Below, piece after piece: positions 1 through 9,297 of a DNA stretch of 64,000 nt. The stretch's first letter is position 1; every line of letters starts with the position of its first letter. The translations under genes and the position numbers were made by a program. Source of the stretch: CAVUPF01 sp963743285. GTDB taxonomy: Bacteria; Actinomycetota; Thermoleophilia; Solirubrobacterales; 70-9. Under the pieces are notes generated by a model that saw only the letters and a program-made list of their open reading frames with translations, had not been told where the DNA came from and did no database searches. The stretch spans positions 36,280 to 100,279 of the forward strand of contig CAVUPF010000007.1 of the NCBI GenBank assembly GCA_963743285.1, read 5' to 3'.

Positions 1-851
1 TCATACGAGCAACAGTCGCCCGCCGCGTAGATGCCTGGAGCGGAGGTCTGAAGTTTCGCGTCGCAGATGACCCCGTCGCCCACATCGATGCCCGCCCGCT
101 GGGCGAGCATCGTGTCGGGGCGCACGCCGGCGCCGATTACGACCGCGTCGCACTCGATACTCAGCCCGCTCTTCGTCACCACCGCCTTGACGCGCCCGTC
201 CCCCTCGAAGGCCTCCAGTTCCTCGCCGCCGTGGACGGCGACGCCCTTGGACTCGATCAGTCCCTGGAACCAGCGGCCGGCGTCCTCGCCGAAAGTCCGC
301 GCGAGCACTACCTCCTCCATCATCACGATCGTGCACTTGACTCCCCGGGCTGTGAGCGAGGCGGCGACCTCCGTGCCGATGTAACTACCGCCGATCAGCA
401 CCACGTGCTCAGCCGCCTCGGCATCGGCGCGGATCGCGTCGGAGTTGCCGAAGGCGCGCAGGTAGTGGATGCCCTCGTTCTCGGCTCCCTCGACACGGAG
501 GATGTTGACCGTCGCACCGGTGCCGAGCAGCGCCTTGCCGAAGGACACCTCTCCCCCGCCCTGTAGCTTCGCCACCCCCGCCGCCGGGTCAAGGGTCATC
601 ACGTTGCACCCGCTCAGCAGCTCAATCTGGCTTTCCTCGTACCAGGAGGGAGGATTTACGTATGCGTCCTCGCGCGTGGCCTCGCCGCGCAGGTACTCCT
701 TAGAGAGCGGCGGTCGTTCGTAGGGCGGCTCGGGCTCGCGCCCGACCAGGAGAATCGATCCCTCCGCCCCGCGCCGCCGTAGCTCGGCCGCGCAGTGGGC
801 GGAGGCCATGCCGCCGCCAATCAGCAAGAAGTCGACAACACGATCAGTCAT
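1..851 (-). CDS. FAD-dependent ferredoxin/rubredoxin-type reductase (3' end missing)
   Basis: Reads in from an ATG at 851 and runs off the left edge without a stop, giving 283 visible residues. The N-terminus has the FAD-binding loop GGGMAS (about 12-17), then RPPLSKEYL (46-54), which is typical of putidaredoxin/rhodocoxin reductase-like flavoproteins. A second Rossmann loop GGSYIG (about 154-159) would bind NAD(P)H. The visible end GIYAAGDCC (about 274-282) is the second FAD contact. Such enzymes pass electrons from NAD(P)H to small iron-sulfur proteins; no such partner is visible here, so the substrate is unknown. The start overlaps the stop of the upstream TrkA-like gene by 8 bases, so the two are probably cotranscribed. 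Confidence 0.85.
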   Translation of the reverse strand, partial: MTDRVVDFLLIGGGMASAHCAAELRRRGAEGSILLVGREPEPPYERPPLSKEYLRGEATREDAYVNPPSWYEESQIELLSGCNVMTLDPAAGVAKLQGGGEVSFGKALLGTGATVNILRVEGAENEGIHYLRAFGNSDAIRADAEAAEHVVLIGGSYIGTEVAASLTARGVKCTIVMMEEVVLARTFGEDAGRWFQGLIESKGVAVHGGEELEAFEGDGRVKAVVTKSGLSIECDAVVIGAGVRPDTMLAQRAGIDVGDGVICDAKLQTSAPGIYAAGDCCSY

Positions 852-1527
852 CGTCGCCCGTACCGTTCCCTCGCGGCCCGAACAGCGCTTTGAGGTCGTC
901 CTCCCTGCCGGGGTCGAGTACCGCAAGCACCTCGTCACCAGCCTCCAGCACGGTGTCGGGGCCAGGGACAAAGCCCTTGCCTGAACGCAGGATCGAGATC
1001 AACAGGCTGCCTTCGGGCATCTGCAGGTCGCCAACTCGCCGCCCTGTCACCCCGGAGTCCTGGCCGAGCAGCATCTCGATGATCTCCAGCTGCTCTTCCT
1101 GCAGGTCGAGCAGGTGGACGAGTCCGTACTCCGGCACCTCGTGCTCGAGCAGGCGGATGATGAGATCCGTCGCAGAGACAGAGGGCTTGATGTTCAACAG
1201 GTCAAAGTGCTGACGGTTGCGAGGGTTGTTGACGCGGGCGATCACCCGGCTAACGAGGTACTTCTCGCGGGCCACCTGACAGATAAGCATGTTGTCCTCG
1301 TCATCGCCAGTAACCGCGATCACCATGTCTGCCCGCTGGATGCCGGCCCGCTCCAGCACCCATAGCTCCGAGGCGTCGCCGTAGGAGATGTTGTGCTCGA
1401 GCTCCTGCTCGACAGTCAGGTAGCGGCGCCGATTGCTCTCGATGGCCGTCACCTCGTGCCCCTTATCGAGCAGCTCTCGCGCCAGGTTCCAGCCGACCTT
1501 GCCCGCTCCAACGACGATTATGTACAT
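844..1527 (-). CDS. TrkA-type NAD-binding K+ uptake regulator (KTN + TrkA_C)
   Basis: A 227-residue cytoplasmic protein. The N-terminal half is a KTN/TrkA-N Rossmann domain with GAGKVG at 7-12 and an acidic residue (Glu30) at the end of the second strand, as expected for NAD(H) binding. Residues about 140-220 match the TrkA_C ligand-binding domain. Proteins of this type sit on the inner face of K+ channels or transporters and gate them. It lies 24 bases from a second, shorter TrkA-type gene and near an APC permease, the same neighbourhood as the ceoB/ceoC pair of mycobacteria. K+ transport is therefore the likely role, but no Trk/Ktr membrane subunit is visible. Confidence 0.85.
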   Translation of the reverse strand: MYIIVVGAGKVGWNLARELLDKGHEVTAIESNRRRYLTVEQELEHNISYGDASELWVLERAGIQRADMVIAVTGDDEDNMLICQVAREKYLVSRVIARVNNPRNRQHFDLLNIKPSVSATDLIIRLLEHEVPEYGLVHLLDLQEEQLEIIEMLLGQDSGVTGRRVGDLQMPEGSLLISILRSGKGFVPGPDTVLEAGDEVLAVLDPGREDDLKALFGPRGNGTGDDD

Positions 1528-1551
1528 GCGACTCCCCTCTCCCCCGTCGCC

Positions 1552-2019
1552 TCAGGCGGCTTCCGCGGAGTCTTCCGGCCCGCCGCCGCCCCTCTGGTCG
1601 CCCTCACGGACAGCGTTCTCCAGCATGTCGATCGCGACCCGGGTCGGGCAAACCGTGTGCAGGCCCTGGCGCTGGTACCACTCGGCCCGCAGCGGATCTA
1701 GCACCCGCGCGATCACCGTCGGAACCCCGTAGCGGCGTTGGGCAATCTGGGCGATGATGATGTTGGTGTTGTCGCCGTCGGTGGAGGCGATGAAGGCATC
1801 GGCGCGCTCGACCCCGGCGGCGATCAGCGCCTCGGTCTCCAGACCGGCTCCTACCGTGAAGTGGCCGCCAAGATCCTCCCAGCCCTTCTCGAGTCCGACC
1901 TCGAGCCTGGCGTGGGACTCTGGGTCCTCGTCGAGGCAGGACACCTCATGGCCCTCCCGCAACATCGCCCGGGCGACCGAAGATCCAACCCGGCCGCAGC
2001 CGACGATCAGGATGAACAT
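1552..2019 (-). CDS. Short TrkA-type NAD-binding protein (KTN domain only)
   Basis: A 155-residue protein that begins with the Rossmann loop GCGRVG (7-12) and has an acidic residue at the end of strand two. It closely resembles the first 140 residues of the neighbouring TrkA-type protein but lacks a TrkA_C domain; the tail is a short Gly/Glu-rich stretch. It would be expected to work with its neighbour as a mixed regulatory ring. It follows the APC permease gene by 9 bases, so the three genes look like one transcription unit. Whether the missing C-terminal domain is ancestral or a loss cannot be told from this sequence. Confidence 0.8.
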   Translation of the reverse strand: MFILIVGCGRVGSSVARAMLREGHEVSCLDEDPESHARLEVGLEKGWEDLGGHFTVGAGLETEALIAAGVERADAFIASTDGDNTNIIIAQIAQRRYGVPTVIARVLDPLRAEWYQRQGLHTVCPTRVAIDMLENAVREGDQRGGGGPEDSAEAA

Positions 2020-2028
2020 AGCCGGATA

Positions 2029-4047
2029 CTAGTCGGCTGTCGAGGCCTGGGCCGCCGCCCTTGGAGCGACCTCCGGTGGCGCCGTCAGGAGCACCCGGCA
2101 GGGAGATTTCTTCAGCACGTACTCGGTCGCGGCACCGATCTCGGCGGGCTTGGCGGCACCGATCCCGCCTAGCGTCGCCCCACCCCTGATCTTGGTCGGA
2201 GGCTCACCACCGACGACGATCGCCTCAGCGCCGCTACGCCGCGCCGCCTCGACGATTCCGGCGCCTACGTTGCGGGCGCGCACCACCTCGGCACTCACTT
2301 CCACGTCCTCGTACTCCTCTCCGACCTGCTTGGCCCGCCCGAGGGCGCGCCGTGCTTCCTCCTCCTCCTCCGGCGGCAGCTCGGCGTCCAGCGAACGCGC
2401 CAGCGGAACTTCGACCACGTACACGATGTCGAGGTGGGAGTCATAGCGCTCTGTATCCGCCTCCTGCTGCTCTGCCGCAGCGAGACGTCCGGCTGTGGCG
2501 ACTATGTCGTCGTCCAGCTCGGTCCCAAAGACAGGCACGAGAATGCTCCGGAAGGCGACCTCCGGCGCCTGCCTGGTAAGGGCCTGCTCGGTGACCGAGA
2601 CTCGCTTGGTAAGCGTCGTTTCCTCGAAGACCTTGCGGTAGATGACGTAGAAGAGGAGCCCGAACGCCATCCAGCCGATCCCAACCCAGCGGGCAACATC
2701 GTGGTAGGCGAGCACGCTGAGGAAGGCGAGCCCGCTGATCAGCGCCGCAAGCATCGACGGGATGGGAAGGCTGGCGCCGCGCCATGAGACGTTCCACGGG
2801 ACCCGGAAAGGCCGTGGCCGATCAGGTTCCCTGATCCTGAGGCGGATGATCGAGAGGTGGGCGATGGTGATCGCCAAGGTGGCGCCGAAGGCATAGATGC
2901 TGGCCAGCAGCTCGACGCTGGTCGGCACGACTAGGCCGATCGCGATTGCGCCGGAGATCGCGATCGCGACATAGGGCGTGGCGTGAGGCTTGCTGAGCTT
3001 TCCCAGCCAGCTGGGAATCTGGCGGTTGATCGCCAGTGTGTAAATGTGGCGAGAGACGCCGAGCATCGAGATGCTGGCCGCCCAGAACAGCACCGGGGTG
3101 GCGACCAGGGCGACCATCCAGCGCATCGCATCGGCGACCCCGGCGGGGTGAAAGGCGGAGACCACTCCCAGCACCGGTGCATCGACGTAGCGGCCGCCGA
3201 GCGCCGTCTCCGGCCCGTGGGGACCGGCGACCACCGGCACCGCCATCAGGGCGATCGCCGCCATCCCGGCGTAGACCACCGGCACCGCGATCGCCCCGAG
3301 CGAGACGATCCGCTTCAGCTCGCGCGGCTCGACCTCGATGTCGGGGGCAAGGTCGGAGGCGGCCTCGATACCGGCGTAGGCGAGCATCGCGAGAACCGCC
3401 GCGTAGACGATGTCCTTGAAGCTGGGGCTGGTGAAGAGATCGAGCTGGGCGGTCAGACGGGCCGGATGCCAGACGGCGAGGACACCGACCATGATCACTG
3501 CGAGCTGGAGGCTGACGTCGGCGAGGGCGAGCACGGCGAGCGAGCGCTGGCGCCCCCGCCCGGTGACGTTGAGGACGTTGAGGACGCTGACCGCGACGAT
3601 GACTAGAGTGGCCACCCCGATCTCCAAGCCGGGCCTGCCGAGGCTGGGGGAGATCGGCTCAAGGTAGTGGGGGACCGAGATCGCCGCCAAGGCGATCACG
3701 ATCAGGTAGTCGATCAGGATCGCCCAGCCGGCGATGAAGGCGATCAGCTCGTTGAAGGCGTGGCGGGCAAATGTGGAGGAGCCGCCGCGCTCGCGGAACA
3801 TCGCGCCGCCCTCGACATAGCTGAGCGTGGTCAGCGCAAAGAGCAGTCCCGCGGCCAAAAAGATCAACGGGGTGAGCCCGAGGCCGCGGCCGGCGACGAC
3901 CCCGAGCGCGAAGTAGATCGAGAAGCCGACGGCCGAGTAGGCGGTGGCGAAGAGCCAGGGGACGCCGAGTCCGCGGCGCAACAGCGGCGCCGAGTGCGAC
4001 CGCTCCGCCTCCGGCTCGCTCACCGATCCATCCGGGATGCTGCCCAC
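2029..4047 (-). CDS. APC-superfamily permease with C-terminal universal-stress-like domain
   Basis: A 672-residue membrane protein. After a short polar N-terminus, about twelve hydrophobic segments fill residues 25-480 in the pattern of APC permeases. Residues about 510-660 form a soluble domain resembling universal stress proteins (FRSILVPVFG at its start, AIVVGG near its end). This architecture matches both general amino-acid permeases and the KimA-type K+ transporters. The pair of TrkA-like genes directly downstream favours K+ or another ion, but the substrate is not proven. The start overlaps the small upstream membrane gene by 28 bases. Confidence 0.8.
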   Translation of the reverse strand: MGSIPDGSVSEPEAERSHSAPLLRRGLGVPWLFATAYSAVGFSIYFALGVVAGRGLGLTPLIFLAAGLLFALTTLSYVEGGAMFRERGGSSTFARHAFNELIAFIAGWAILIDYLIVIALAAISVPHYLEPISPSLGRPGLEIGVATLVIVAVSVLNVLNVTGRGRQRSLAVLALADVSLQLAVIMVGVLAVWHPARLTAQLDLFTSPSFKDIVYAAVLAMLAYAGIEAASDLAPDIEVEPRELKRIVSLGAIAVPVVYAGMAAIALMAVPVVAGPHGPETALGGRYVDAPVLGVVSAFHPAGVADAMRWMVALVATPVLFWAASISMLGVSRHIYTLAINRQIPSWLGKLSKPHATPYVAIAISGAIAIGLVVPTSVELLASIYAFGATLAITIAHLSIIRLRIREPDRPRPFRVPWNVSWRGASLPIPSMLAALISGLAFLSVLAYHDVARWVGIGWMAFGLLFYVIYRKVFEETTLTKRVSVTEQALTRQAPEVAFRSILVPVFGTELDDDIVATAGRLAAAEQQEADTERYDSHLDIVYVVEVPLARSLDAELPPEEEEEARRALGRAKQVGEEYEDVEVSAEVVRARNVGAGIVEAARRSGAEAIVVGGEPPTKIRGGATLGGIGAAKPAEIGAATEYVLKKSPCRVLLTAPPEVAPRAAAQASTAD

Positions 4048-4214
4048 AGCCGCCCCCCACCGACCGCGGCGAAGGCAACGCCCATCACCACCCCGACCGA
4101 AAGCGGCCCGCCGCCAGCGGCAAGGGTGGCGATGAGGATCACCAGGCCCAGCGCGAGGAAGACAAGCGAGAAGGCCCGAACGGAGCCGCGGTAGATCCCC
4201 TCTGGCGATGCCAT
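4020..4214 (-). CDS. Small membrane protein of unknown function
   Basis: A 64-residue protein with two hydrophobic segments (about 11-30 and 35-55) and a basic C-terminus (SRMDR). I chose the ATG at 4214 because a longer in-frame start would run into the upstream hydroxy-acid oxidase gene. It overlaps the start of the APC permease gene by 28 bases, so it may be translated together with it. No recognisable family; an accessory role for the permease is only a guess from position. Confidence 0.55.
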   Translation of the reverse strand: MASPEGIYRGSVRAFSLVFLALGLVILIATLAAGGGPLSVGVVMGVAFAAVGGGRLWAASRMDR

Positions 4215-4224
4215 CGTCGCGATT

Positions 4225-5299
4225 CTAGGGCGCCCTCTGAACGTGAACGCGGTCCAGGTCCGCAGGCGAGGCGCAGCCACAGAGGGCCAGCGTCAACTCC
4301 AGCTCGTCGCGGAGCAGCTCGAGCACGCGCCGGGCGCCCGCCTCCCCAGCCGCGGCCAGCCCCCAGAGGGCGGGGCGTCCGACCATTACCGCATCGGCGC
4401 CGAGCGCGAGCGCGACCGCGACGTCGCTGCCGCGGCGCACGCCGCCGTCGATGAATACCGGGGCCCGGCCCCCGACGGCATCGACCACCTCCGGCAGAGC
4501 ATCGACGCTGGCCAGCACGCAGTCGAGCTGGCGACCGCCGTGGTTGGAGACGACGACGCCAGCGGCGCCGTGCTCGACCGCGAGCGCCGCGTCCTCGGGG
4601 GTCAGCACGCCCTTGACCATCACCGGGAGACTGCATTCCGAGACGAGACCCTCGAGGTCTCGCCAGCTCAGCGCCGGGTCCATCAGCGAGAACGTCTCCT
4701 CGATCGTCACCTCACGGTTGACCCCCAGGGCGGCCTGCACACTCGGCACTCCGAGTCCTCCCGGGATCTTGAATCCGGTCCGCAGGTCACGCTCGCGACG
4801 GCCTCCGCGCGGCGCATCGACGGTTATCACAATCACCTCGAAGCCCGAGCCGGCCGCCTCGTCCACCAGCGCTCGGGTGAGGCCTCCGTCCTTGAAGCAG
4901 TAGAGCTGGAACCAGCGTCGCCCGGCCGGGGCAGCGGCGGCGACCTCGCTCGGCCGCACGGTCGCCAGGGTTGAGAGGCACATCACCGTCCCCGCGGCGG
5001 CCGCAGCGCGGGCCATCCCCAGCTCTCCATCGTCGTCCACCAGCCGCTGATAGGCCACCGGCGCAACGAAGACGGGCATCGAGACTTCAGAGCCCAAGAT
5101 GCTCGCCGAGGTCCTCACCTCACTCACATCGACGAGCACCCGCGGCCGCAGCCGCCAGCGCACGCCAGGCATCGATGTTGTCCCGCAGGGTCACCTCATC
5201 GCAGGCGCCCCCGGCGAAATACCCCAGCGCCCCTGCCTCCAACTTCTGAGCGGCGAGCCTCTCGAAGTCGGAGACGTTGAGTGGCGCGTGAGAGCTCAG
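4225..5299 (-). pseudogene. FMN-dependent alpha-hydroxy-acid oxidase/dehydrogenase (LldD family), frameshifted
   Basis: The main frame (ATG 5172 to stop 4225, 315 residues) carries most of the FMN barrel. It has the substrate Tyr region RWFQLYCFKD, the catalytic His/Arg motif SNHGGRQLD and the phosphate-binding FIDGG...MVGRPALWG. The missing N-terminus, including the active-site Tyr in ALGYFAGGA, is present upstream in another frame: from a CTG at 5299, which overlaps the hppA stop as CTGA, it reads LNVSDFERLAAQKLEAGALG and onward to DNIDAWRAL. Removing one G near 5155 would join this to RLRPRVLVDV, the usual family sequence. The enzyme would oxidise lactate or a similar 2-hydroxy acid. It is broken as sequenced; a sequencing indel is equally possible. 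Confidence 0.8.
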
Positions 5300-7383
5300 A
5301 AGTGAACGATGGGAATGATCAGGATCGCGACGATGTTCGCGACCTTGATCATCGGGTTGATCGCAGGGCCGGCGGTGTCCTTGTATGGGTCGCCTACCGT
5401 GTCGCCGGTGATCGAGGCGGCGTGAGCCTCGGAGCCCTTGCCGCCGTGGGCGCCGTCCTCGATCAGCTTCTTGGCGTTGTCCCAGGCCCCCCCGCCGGCT
5501 GTCATCGAGAGCGCCGCAAAGAGACCGACGACGATCACGCCGATCAGCAGGCCACCGAGCGCGTTGACGCTGAGCAGGCCGACGACTACCGGCACGGCGA
5601 TCGGGATCAGCGCCGGGAGGATCATCTCCTTCTGGGCGGCGGCGGTGACGATGCTGACCGTCTTGCCGTACTCGGGTTTCTCGGTTCCCTCCATGATCCC
5701 CGGGTGCTCGCGGAACTGCCTGCGCACCTCCTCGACGACCTGGCCGCCGGCGCGGCCGACCGCCTCGATCGCCAGCGCCAAGAACAGGTAGACCATCATG
5801 CCGCCGACAATCAGCCCGATCAGCACTTCGGGGCTGGTCAGGCGGAAGAGGTTGCTGAGGTCGAAGCCCGCCGGAGCGTGGTCGCCCAATTCGCTTTTGA
5901 AGGCGGCGAACAGAACCAGTGCGGCAAGTGCAGCAGAGCCGATCGCATATCCCTTGGTGACGGCCTTGGTCGTGTTGCCGACCGCGTCAAGCGGGTCGGT
6001 GACGTTGCGCACGGCCTCTGGCAAGTCCGCCATCTCGGCGATGCCGCCCGCGTTGTCGGTGATCGGGCCGAATGCGTCGAGGGCGACGATCAGACCGCAA
6101 AGCGAGAGCTGTGCCATCACGGCGACGCCGATCCCGTAGATACCGGCAAGCTGGTTGGCACCGAGGATCGCCAGCGCAAGGACCAGAGCCGGCGCAGCGG
6201 TCGACTGAAAGCCCTGGGCGAGACCCTGGATGATGTTGGTCGCGTGGCCGGTCTCTGAGGCCTTGGCGATCGTCCGCACCGGGCGAAAGCGGGTCGAGGT
6301 GTAGTAGTCGGTGATCACGAAGAGGAGGGCGGTGACCGCGACGCCGATCACGGCGCAGAGCCAAAGGTCGGTGGTGGTCACCGTCTTGGCGGCGGTGCTG
6401 AGTCCCAGTCGCACGGGGTCGCTCATCAGCCACCTTGTAACCGGGTAGAAGGCGGCGATCGAGAGGATCCCTGAGACGATCAGGCCCTGGTACAGAGCGC
6501 CCTCGACGCGGTCAGATTTGGTTCGCACCGAGAGTGCTCCGATGATCGAGGCGATGATCGCGACGCCGCCGATCACCAGCGGGAAGATCGCCACCTCGCG
6601 TGAGAAGTCCCCACCGGCTCCGGTGAAGGTGAGCACTCCGAGCAGCATCACGGCGACCGAGGTGACGGCGTAGGTCTCAAAGAGGTCGGCTGCCATGCCG
6701 GCGCAGTCGCCGACGTTGTCGCCGACGTTGTCGGCGATCACCGCCGGGTTGCGAGGATCATCCTCGGGTATGCCCGCCTCGACCTTGCCGACCAAGTCGG
6801 CTCCGACGTCGGCCGCCTTGGTGAAGATGCCGCCACCGAGCCGGGCGAAGACCGAGATCAGCGAGCCGCCGAAGCCGAGGCCGATCAGCGCGTCGACAGC
6901 CTGCTTGTCGGTGCTGCCGGTGAGGATCAGGAGGCCGTAGTAGCCGGCGACGCCGAACAGCGCCAGGCCTACCACCAGCATGCCGGTGACCGAGCCGCCC
7001 TTAAAGGCGACGTCGAGCGCCGGCGGGACGCCGCCGCGGGCCGCCTCGGCGACCCGGGAGTTGGCCCGCACCGAGAGGTTCATGCCGATGAAGCCGGCCG
7101 AGCCGGAGAGGAAGCCGCCGATCACGAAGCCGATCGCGGTCTTGTAGTCCTGGAGGATCCAGAGCACGATCGTGAGCGGCACCGCGACGGCGGCGATGAT
7201 CGTGTACTGACGGGTGAGATAAGCCTTGGCGCCTTCCTGCACCGCTCCCGAGATTTCCTGCATGCGCTCGTTGCCCGGCGATTTCGCGAGCAGGCGCTGG
7301 GTGATCACCAATCCATACACAACGGCCGCCCCGGCACAGACGAGCGCGACGACGACTCCGTAATCGGTCAAGAACTTGGTCAA
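5296..7383 (-). CDS. hppA: Membrane-bound proton-translocating pyrophosphatase, K+-independent type
   Basis: A 695-residue protein with about 16 membrane segments. It splits pyrophosphate and uses the energy to pump H+ across the membrane. The cytoplasmic PPi-binding loops are visible: DVGADLVGKVEAG, DNVGDNVGDCAGMAADLFE and the C-terminal GDTVGDPYKDTAGPAINP. The segment GNTTKAVTKG has Lys and Thr at the two positions that distinguish K+-independent enzymes from K+-dependent ones, which have Ala and Gly. Translation starts at a TTG preceded by GGAGGAG six bases upstream. The stop overlaps the putative CTG start of the hydroxy-acid oxidase. Confidence 0.95.
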   Translation of the reverse strand: MTKFLTDYGVVVALVCAGAAVVYGLVITQRLLAKSPGNERMQEISGAVQEGAKAYLTRQYTIIAAVAVPLTIVLWILQDYKTAIGFVIGGFLSGSAGFIGMNLSVRANSRVAEAARGGVPPALDVAFKGGSVTGMLVVGLALFGVAGYYGLLILTGSTDKQAVDALIGLGFGGSLISVFARLGGGIFTKAADVGADLVGKVEAGIPEDDPRNPAVIADNVGDNVGDCAGMAADLFETYAVTSVAVMLLGVLTFTGAGGDFSREVAIFPLVIGGVAIIASIIGALSVRTKSDRVEGALYQGLIVSGILSIAAFYPVTRWLMSDPVRLGLSTAAKTVTTTDLWLCAVIGVAVTALLFVITDYYTSTRFRPVRTIAKASETGHATNIIQGLAQGFQSTAAPALVLALAILGANQLAGIYGIGVAVMAQLSLCGLIVALDAFGPITDNAGGIAEMADLPEAVRNVTDPLDAVGNTTKAVTKGYAIGSAALAALVLFAAFKSELGDHAPAGFDLSNLFRLTSPEVLIGLIVGGMMVYLFLALAIEAVGRAGGQVVEEVRRQFREHPGIMEGTEKPEYGKTVSIVTAAAQKEMILPALIPIAVPVVVGLLSVNALGGLLIGVIVVGLFAALSMTAGGGAWDNAKKLIEDGAHGGKGSEAHAASITGDTVGDPYKDTAGPAINPMIKVANIVAILIIPIVHF

Positions 7384-7389
7384 GTTAGG

Positions 7390-7396
7390 CTCCTCC
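7390..7396 (-). promoter_or_regulatory. Ribosome binding site of hppA
   Basis: GGAGGAG on the minus strand, six bases before a TTG codon. It supports TTG at 7383 as the hppA start, which also gives the expected N-terminal membrane segment. Confidence 0.6.
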
Positions 7397-7458
7397 GGCT
7401 GGTTTAGCGGCGCGGGAGTCTATATGCGAGTGCGGCGCCCCCGTCCCGCGACCGCTTC

Positions 7459-8625
7459 CTACGCGGGCTTCGCGGCTCGCTCGGCGGCCGTGTAGGTGCG
7501 CTTCGTCTCCGTCACCGCGTCGCGGTAGACGTCTTCGATCGAGGCCCCGGCGTCGAGCGCCTCGCGGGCTCGCTGGGCGCCATTTCGCTCTGGCAGCTCA
7601 ACCTCGATGCCAAGCCGCGAACGGCAGGGCTCGGTCCAAGCGAGCACCGACTCCAGCGCCGCCCTGGACTCGACCACCTCACCGCGCCGGAAGTCGATCG
7701 TTCTGCCGTCCATCCCGTGGCGGATCGCCCGCCAGAGGTTCTCCTCAACCTCACGGTCGGCAAGCGGCTCCCCGGCACCCTCATAGCCCCGCTCGTCGTA
7801 ATCGAGCGCCGTCTGGGCAATGCAGGCCGCGATCAGCCCGGCGAGCGCGAAGGACTCGTCCCCCCTGCTCTGCGCGTCGCAGATCCGCACCTCGACGGTG
7901 CCGAAGTGATGGTGGGGGCGAACGCTCCACCAAAGCTGGGTCGACTCGACGATCGTCCCGGTCTGCTCCAGCATGCCGACGAACTCGGCGTAGCGCTCCC
8001 AATTGCCAAACGCGGACGGGATGCCGCAGCGCGGGAAAGTGCGGGTGAAGATCTCGGTGCGAACCGTGTGCAGGCCGGTGTCGCGACGGTCGAGGAAGGG
8101 CGAGTTAGCCGAGACCGCGAGCAACAGCGGCAAGAGCTCCCGCATCCAGTCGCAGACCGCGATCGCCCGGTCGGCGCCGCGTACTCCCATGTGGACGTGC
8201 GTGCTCCAGGTGTTGTTGCGCTGGGCGACCCAGCCCAGTTCGTGCCGCAGGCGGGTGTAGTGCGGGGTGTCGATGATCCGCTGATCGAGGTAGCTGGCCC
8301 AGGGGTGGGTGCCCATCGCCCCCAACGCCAGGCCCATGCCAGCAGTTAGCTCGAACAGTTGGGCGCGACGGTCGCGCTGGCTCGCCAGCGCTTCGGCGAA
8401 GGTCTCCGAACGCCCCGAGCGGATCTCTATCTCGGAGGCGATTAGCTCGCCGGCCGCCGACCCGGCGAGCACCGCGTTGCCCTGGCAGGCCGCATAGACG
8501 TCCTCGAAGCGGTGCTCCAGCTCCAGCGTCGTGGGGTCGAGGATCGCAAACTCCTCCTCCAGCCCGACAGTGAAGTCGGTGGAGGACTCGAATCTCTCCC
8601 GAACGAGGTCGAGGTCGAGGGACAA
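7459..8625 (-). CDS. Carboxylate-amine ligase, glutamate-cysteine ligase type 2 (YbdK-like)
   Basis: A 388-residue soluble ATP-grasp-like ligase of the GCS2 family. It opens with TVGLEEEFAILDP, the glutamate/metal-binding strand, and carries WSTHVHMGV and the conserved HHHFGTVEVRICDAQS segment. Family members join glutamate to an amine; the actinobacterial EgtA relative makes gamma-glutamylcysteine for ergothioneine or mycothiol-related chemistry. Length fits YbdK better than EgtA, and no ergothioneine genes are nearby, so the substrate is uncertain. It starts 3 bases after the rex stop, so it is in the rex operon, suggestive of a redox role. Confidence 0.8.
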   Translation of the reverse strand: MSLDLDLVRERFESSTDFTVGLEEEFAILDPTTLELEHRFEDVYAACQGNAVLAGSAAGELIASEIEIRSGRSETFAEALASQRDRRAQLFELTAGMGLALGAMGTHPWASYLDQRIIDTPHYTRLRHELGWVAQRNNTWSTHVHMGVRGADRAIAVCDWMRELLPLLLAVSANSPFLDRRDTGLHTVRTEIFTRTFPRCGIPSAFGNWERYAEFVGMLEQTGTIVESTQLWWSVRPHHHFGTVEVRICDAQSRGDESFALAGLIAACIAQTALDYDERGYEGAGEPLADREVEENLWRAIRHGMDGRTIDFRRGEVVESRAALESVLAWTEPCRSRLGIEVELPERNGAQRAREALDAGASIEDVYRDAVTETKRTYTAAERAAKPA

Positions 8626-8628
8626 GGA

Positions 8629-9297
8629 TCAGGCGAGGTAGAAGTAGAGCGCGTAGAGCAGGTCGACAGCGGGACTGGAGGTGTGAACGGTCACCTCCGG
8701 CGGCACCTGGAGAAGCTGCTCGGAGTAGTTGAAAATGATCTTGACGCCGGACTCGACCAGGCGGTCGGCGACGTCCTGGGCGGAGGCGGCAGGGACGGCA
8801 AGCACCCCGACCACGATCTCATCCTCGGAGACGATCGCCTCCAGGTCGCCGAAGTCTCGGACCCGCATGCTGCCGACCTCGGTGCCGACAACACCGGGGT
8901 CGACGTCGAACATGGCGACGATCTGGAAGCCGTGGTCGGCGAAGATGTCGGAGCTGGCGATCGCCTGGCCGAGATTGCCGGCCCCGAAGAGAGCGATGTT
9001 GTGTTGGCCAGAGGTTCGAAGGATCTTGCGGATCTCGGCGACCAGCGACTCGACGTTGTAGCCGACGCCCCGCTTGCCGAACTTTCCGAAGCCGGAGAGG
9101 TCGCGGCGAATCTGGGTCGGGTTGATATGGGTGTACTCGGAGAGCTCCTGCGAGGAGATCGTCTCCCGCCCCATCTTGCGAGCCTGAGTGAGGACCTGGA
9201 GGTAGCGCGAGAGGCGCGCGGCGACGCCGAGCGAAAGCCGTTCGCCGTCGACGATCAGCCCTTCGGCCACCTCACGCTCCTCGATCGCCTGTGCCAT
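8629..9297 (-). CDS. rex: Redox-sensing transcriptional repressor Rex
   Basis: A 222-residue repressor that senses the NADH/NAD+ ratio. Residues about 20-85 form the winged helix, with the recognition helix region TQIRRDLSGFGKFGKRGVGY at 61-80. The Rossmann domain follows with GAGNLG at 105-110 and ends in the domain-swapped helix near SSPAVDLLYALYFYLA. Full length for the family. Its start overlaps the glutaredoxin-like gene by 26 bases. I found no clear Rex operator (TTGTGAA-N6-TTCACAA type) in the gaps of this window. Confidence 0.95.
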   Translation of the reverse strand: MAQAIEEREVAEGLIVDGERLSLGVAARLSRYLQVLTQARKMGRETISSQELSEYTHINPTQIRRDLSGFGKFGKRGVGYNVESLVAEIRKILRTSGQHNIALFGAGNLGQAIASSDIFADHGFQIVAMFDVDPGVVGTEVGSMRVRDFGDLEAIVSEDEIVVGVLAVPAASAQDVADRLVESGVKIIFNYSEQLLQVPPEVTVHTSSPAVDLLYALYFYLA

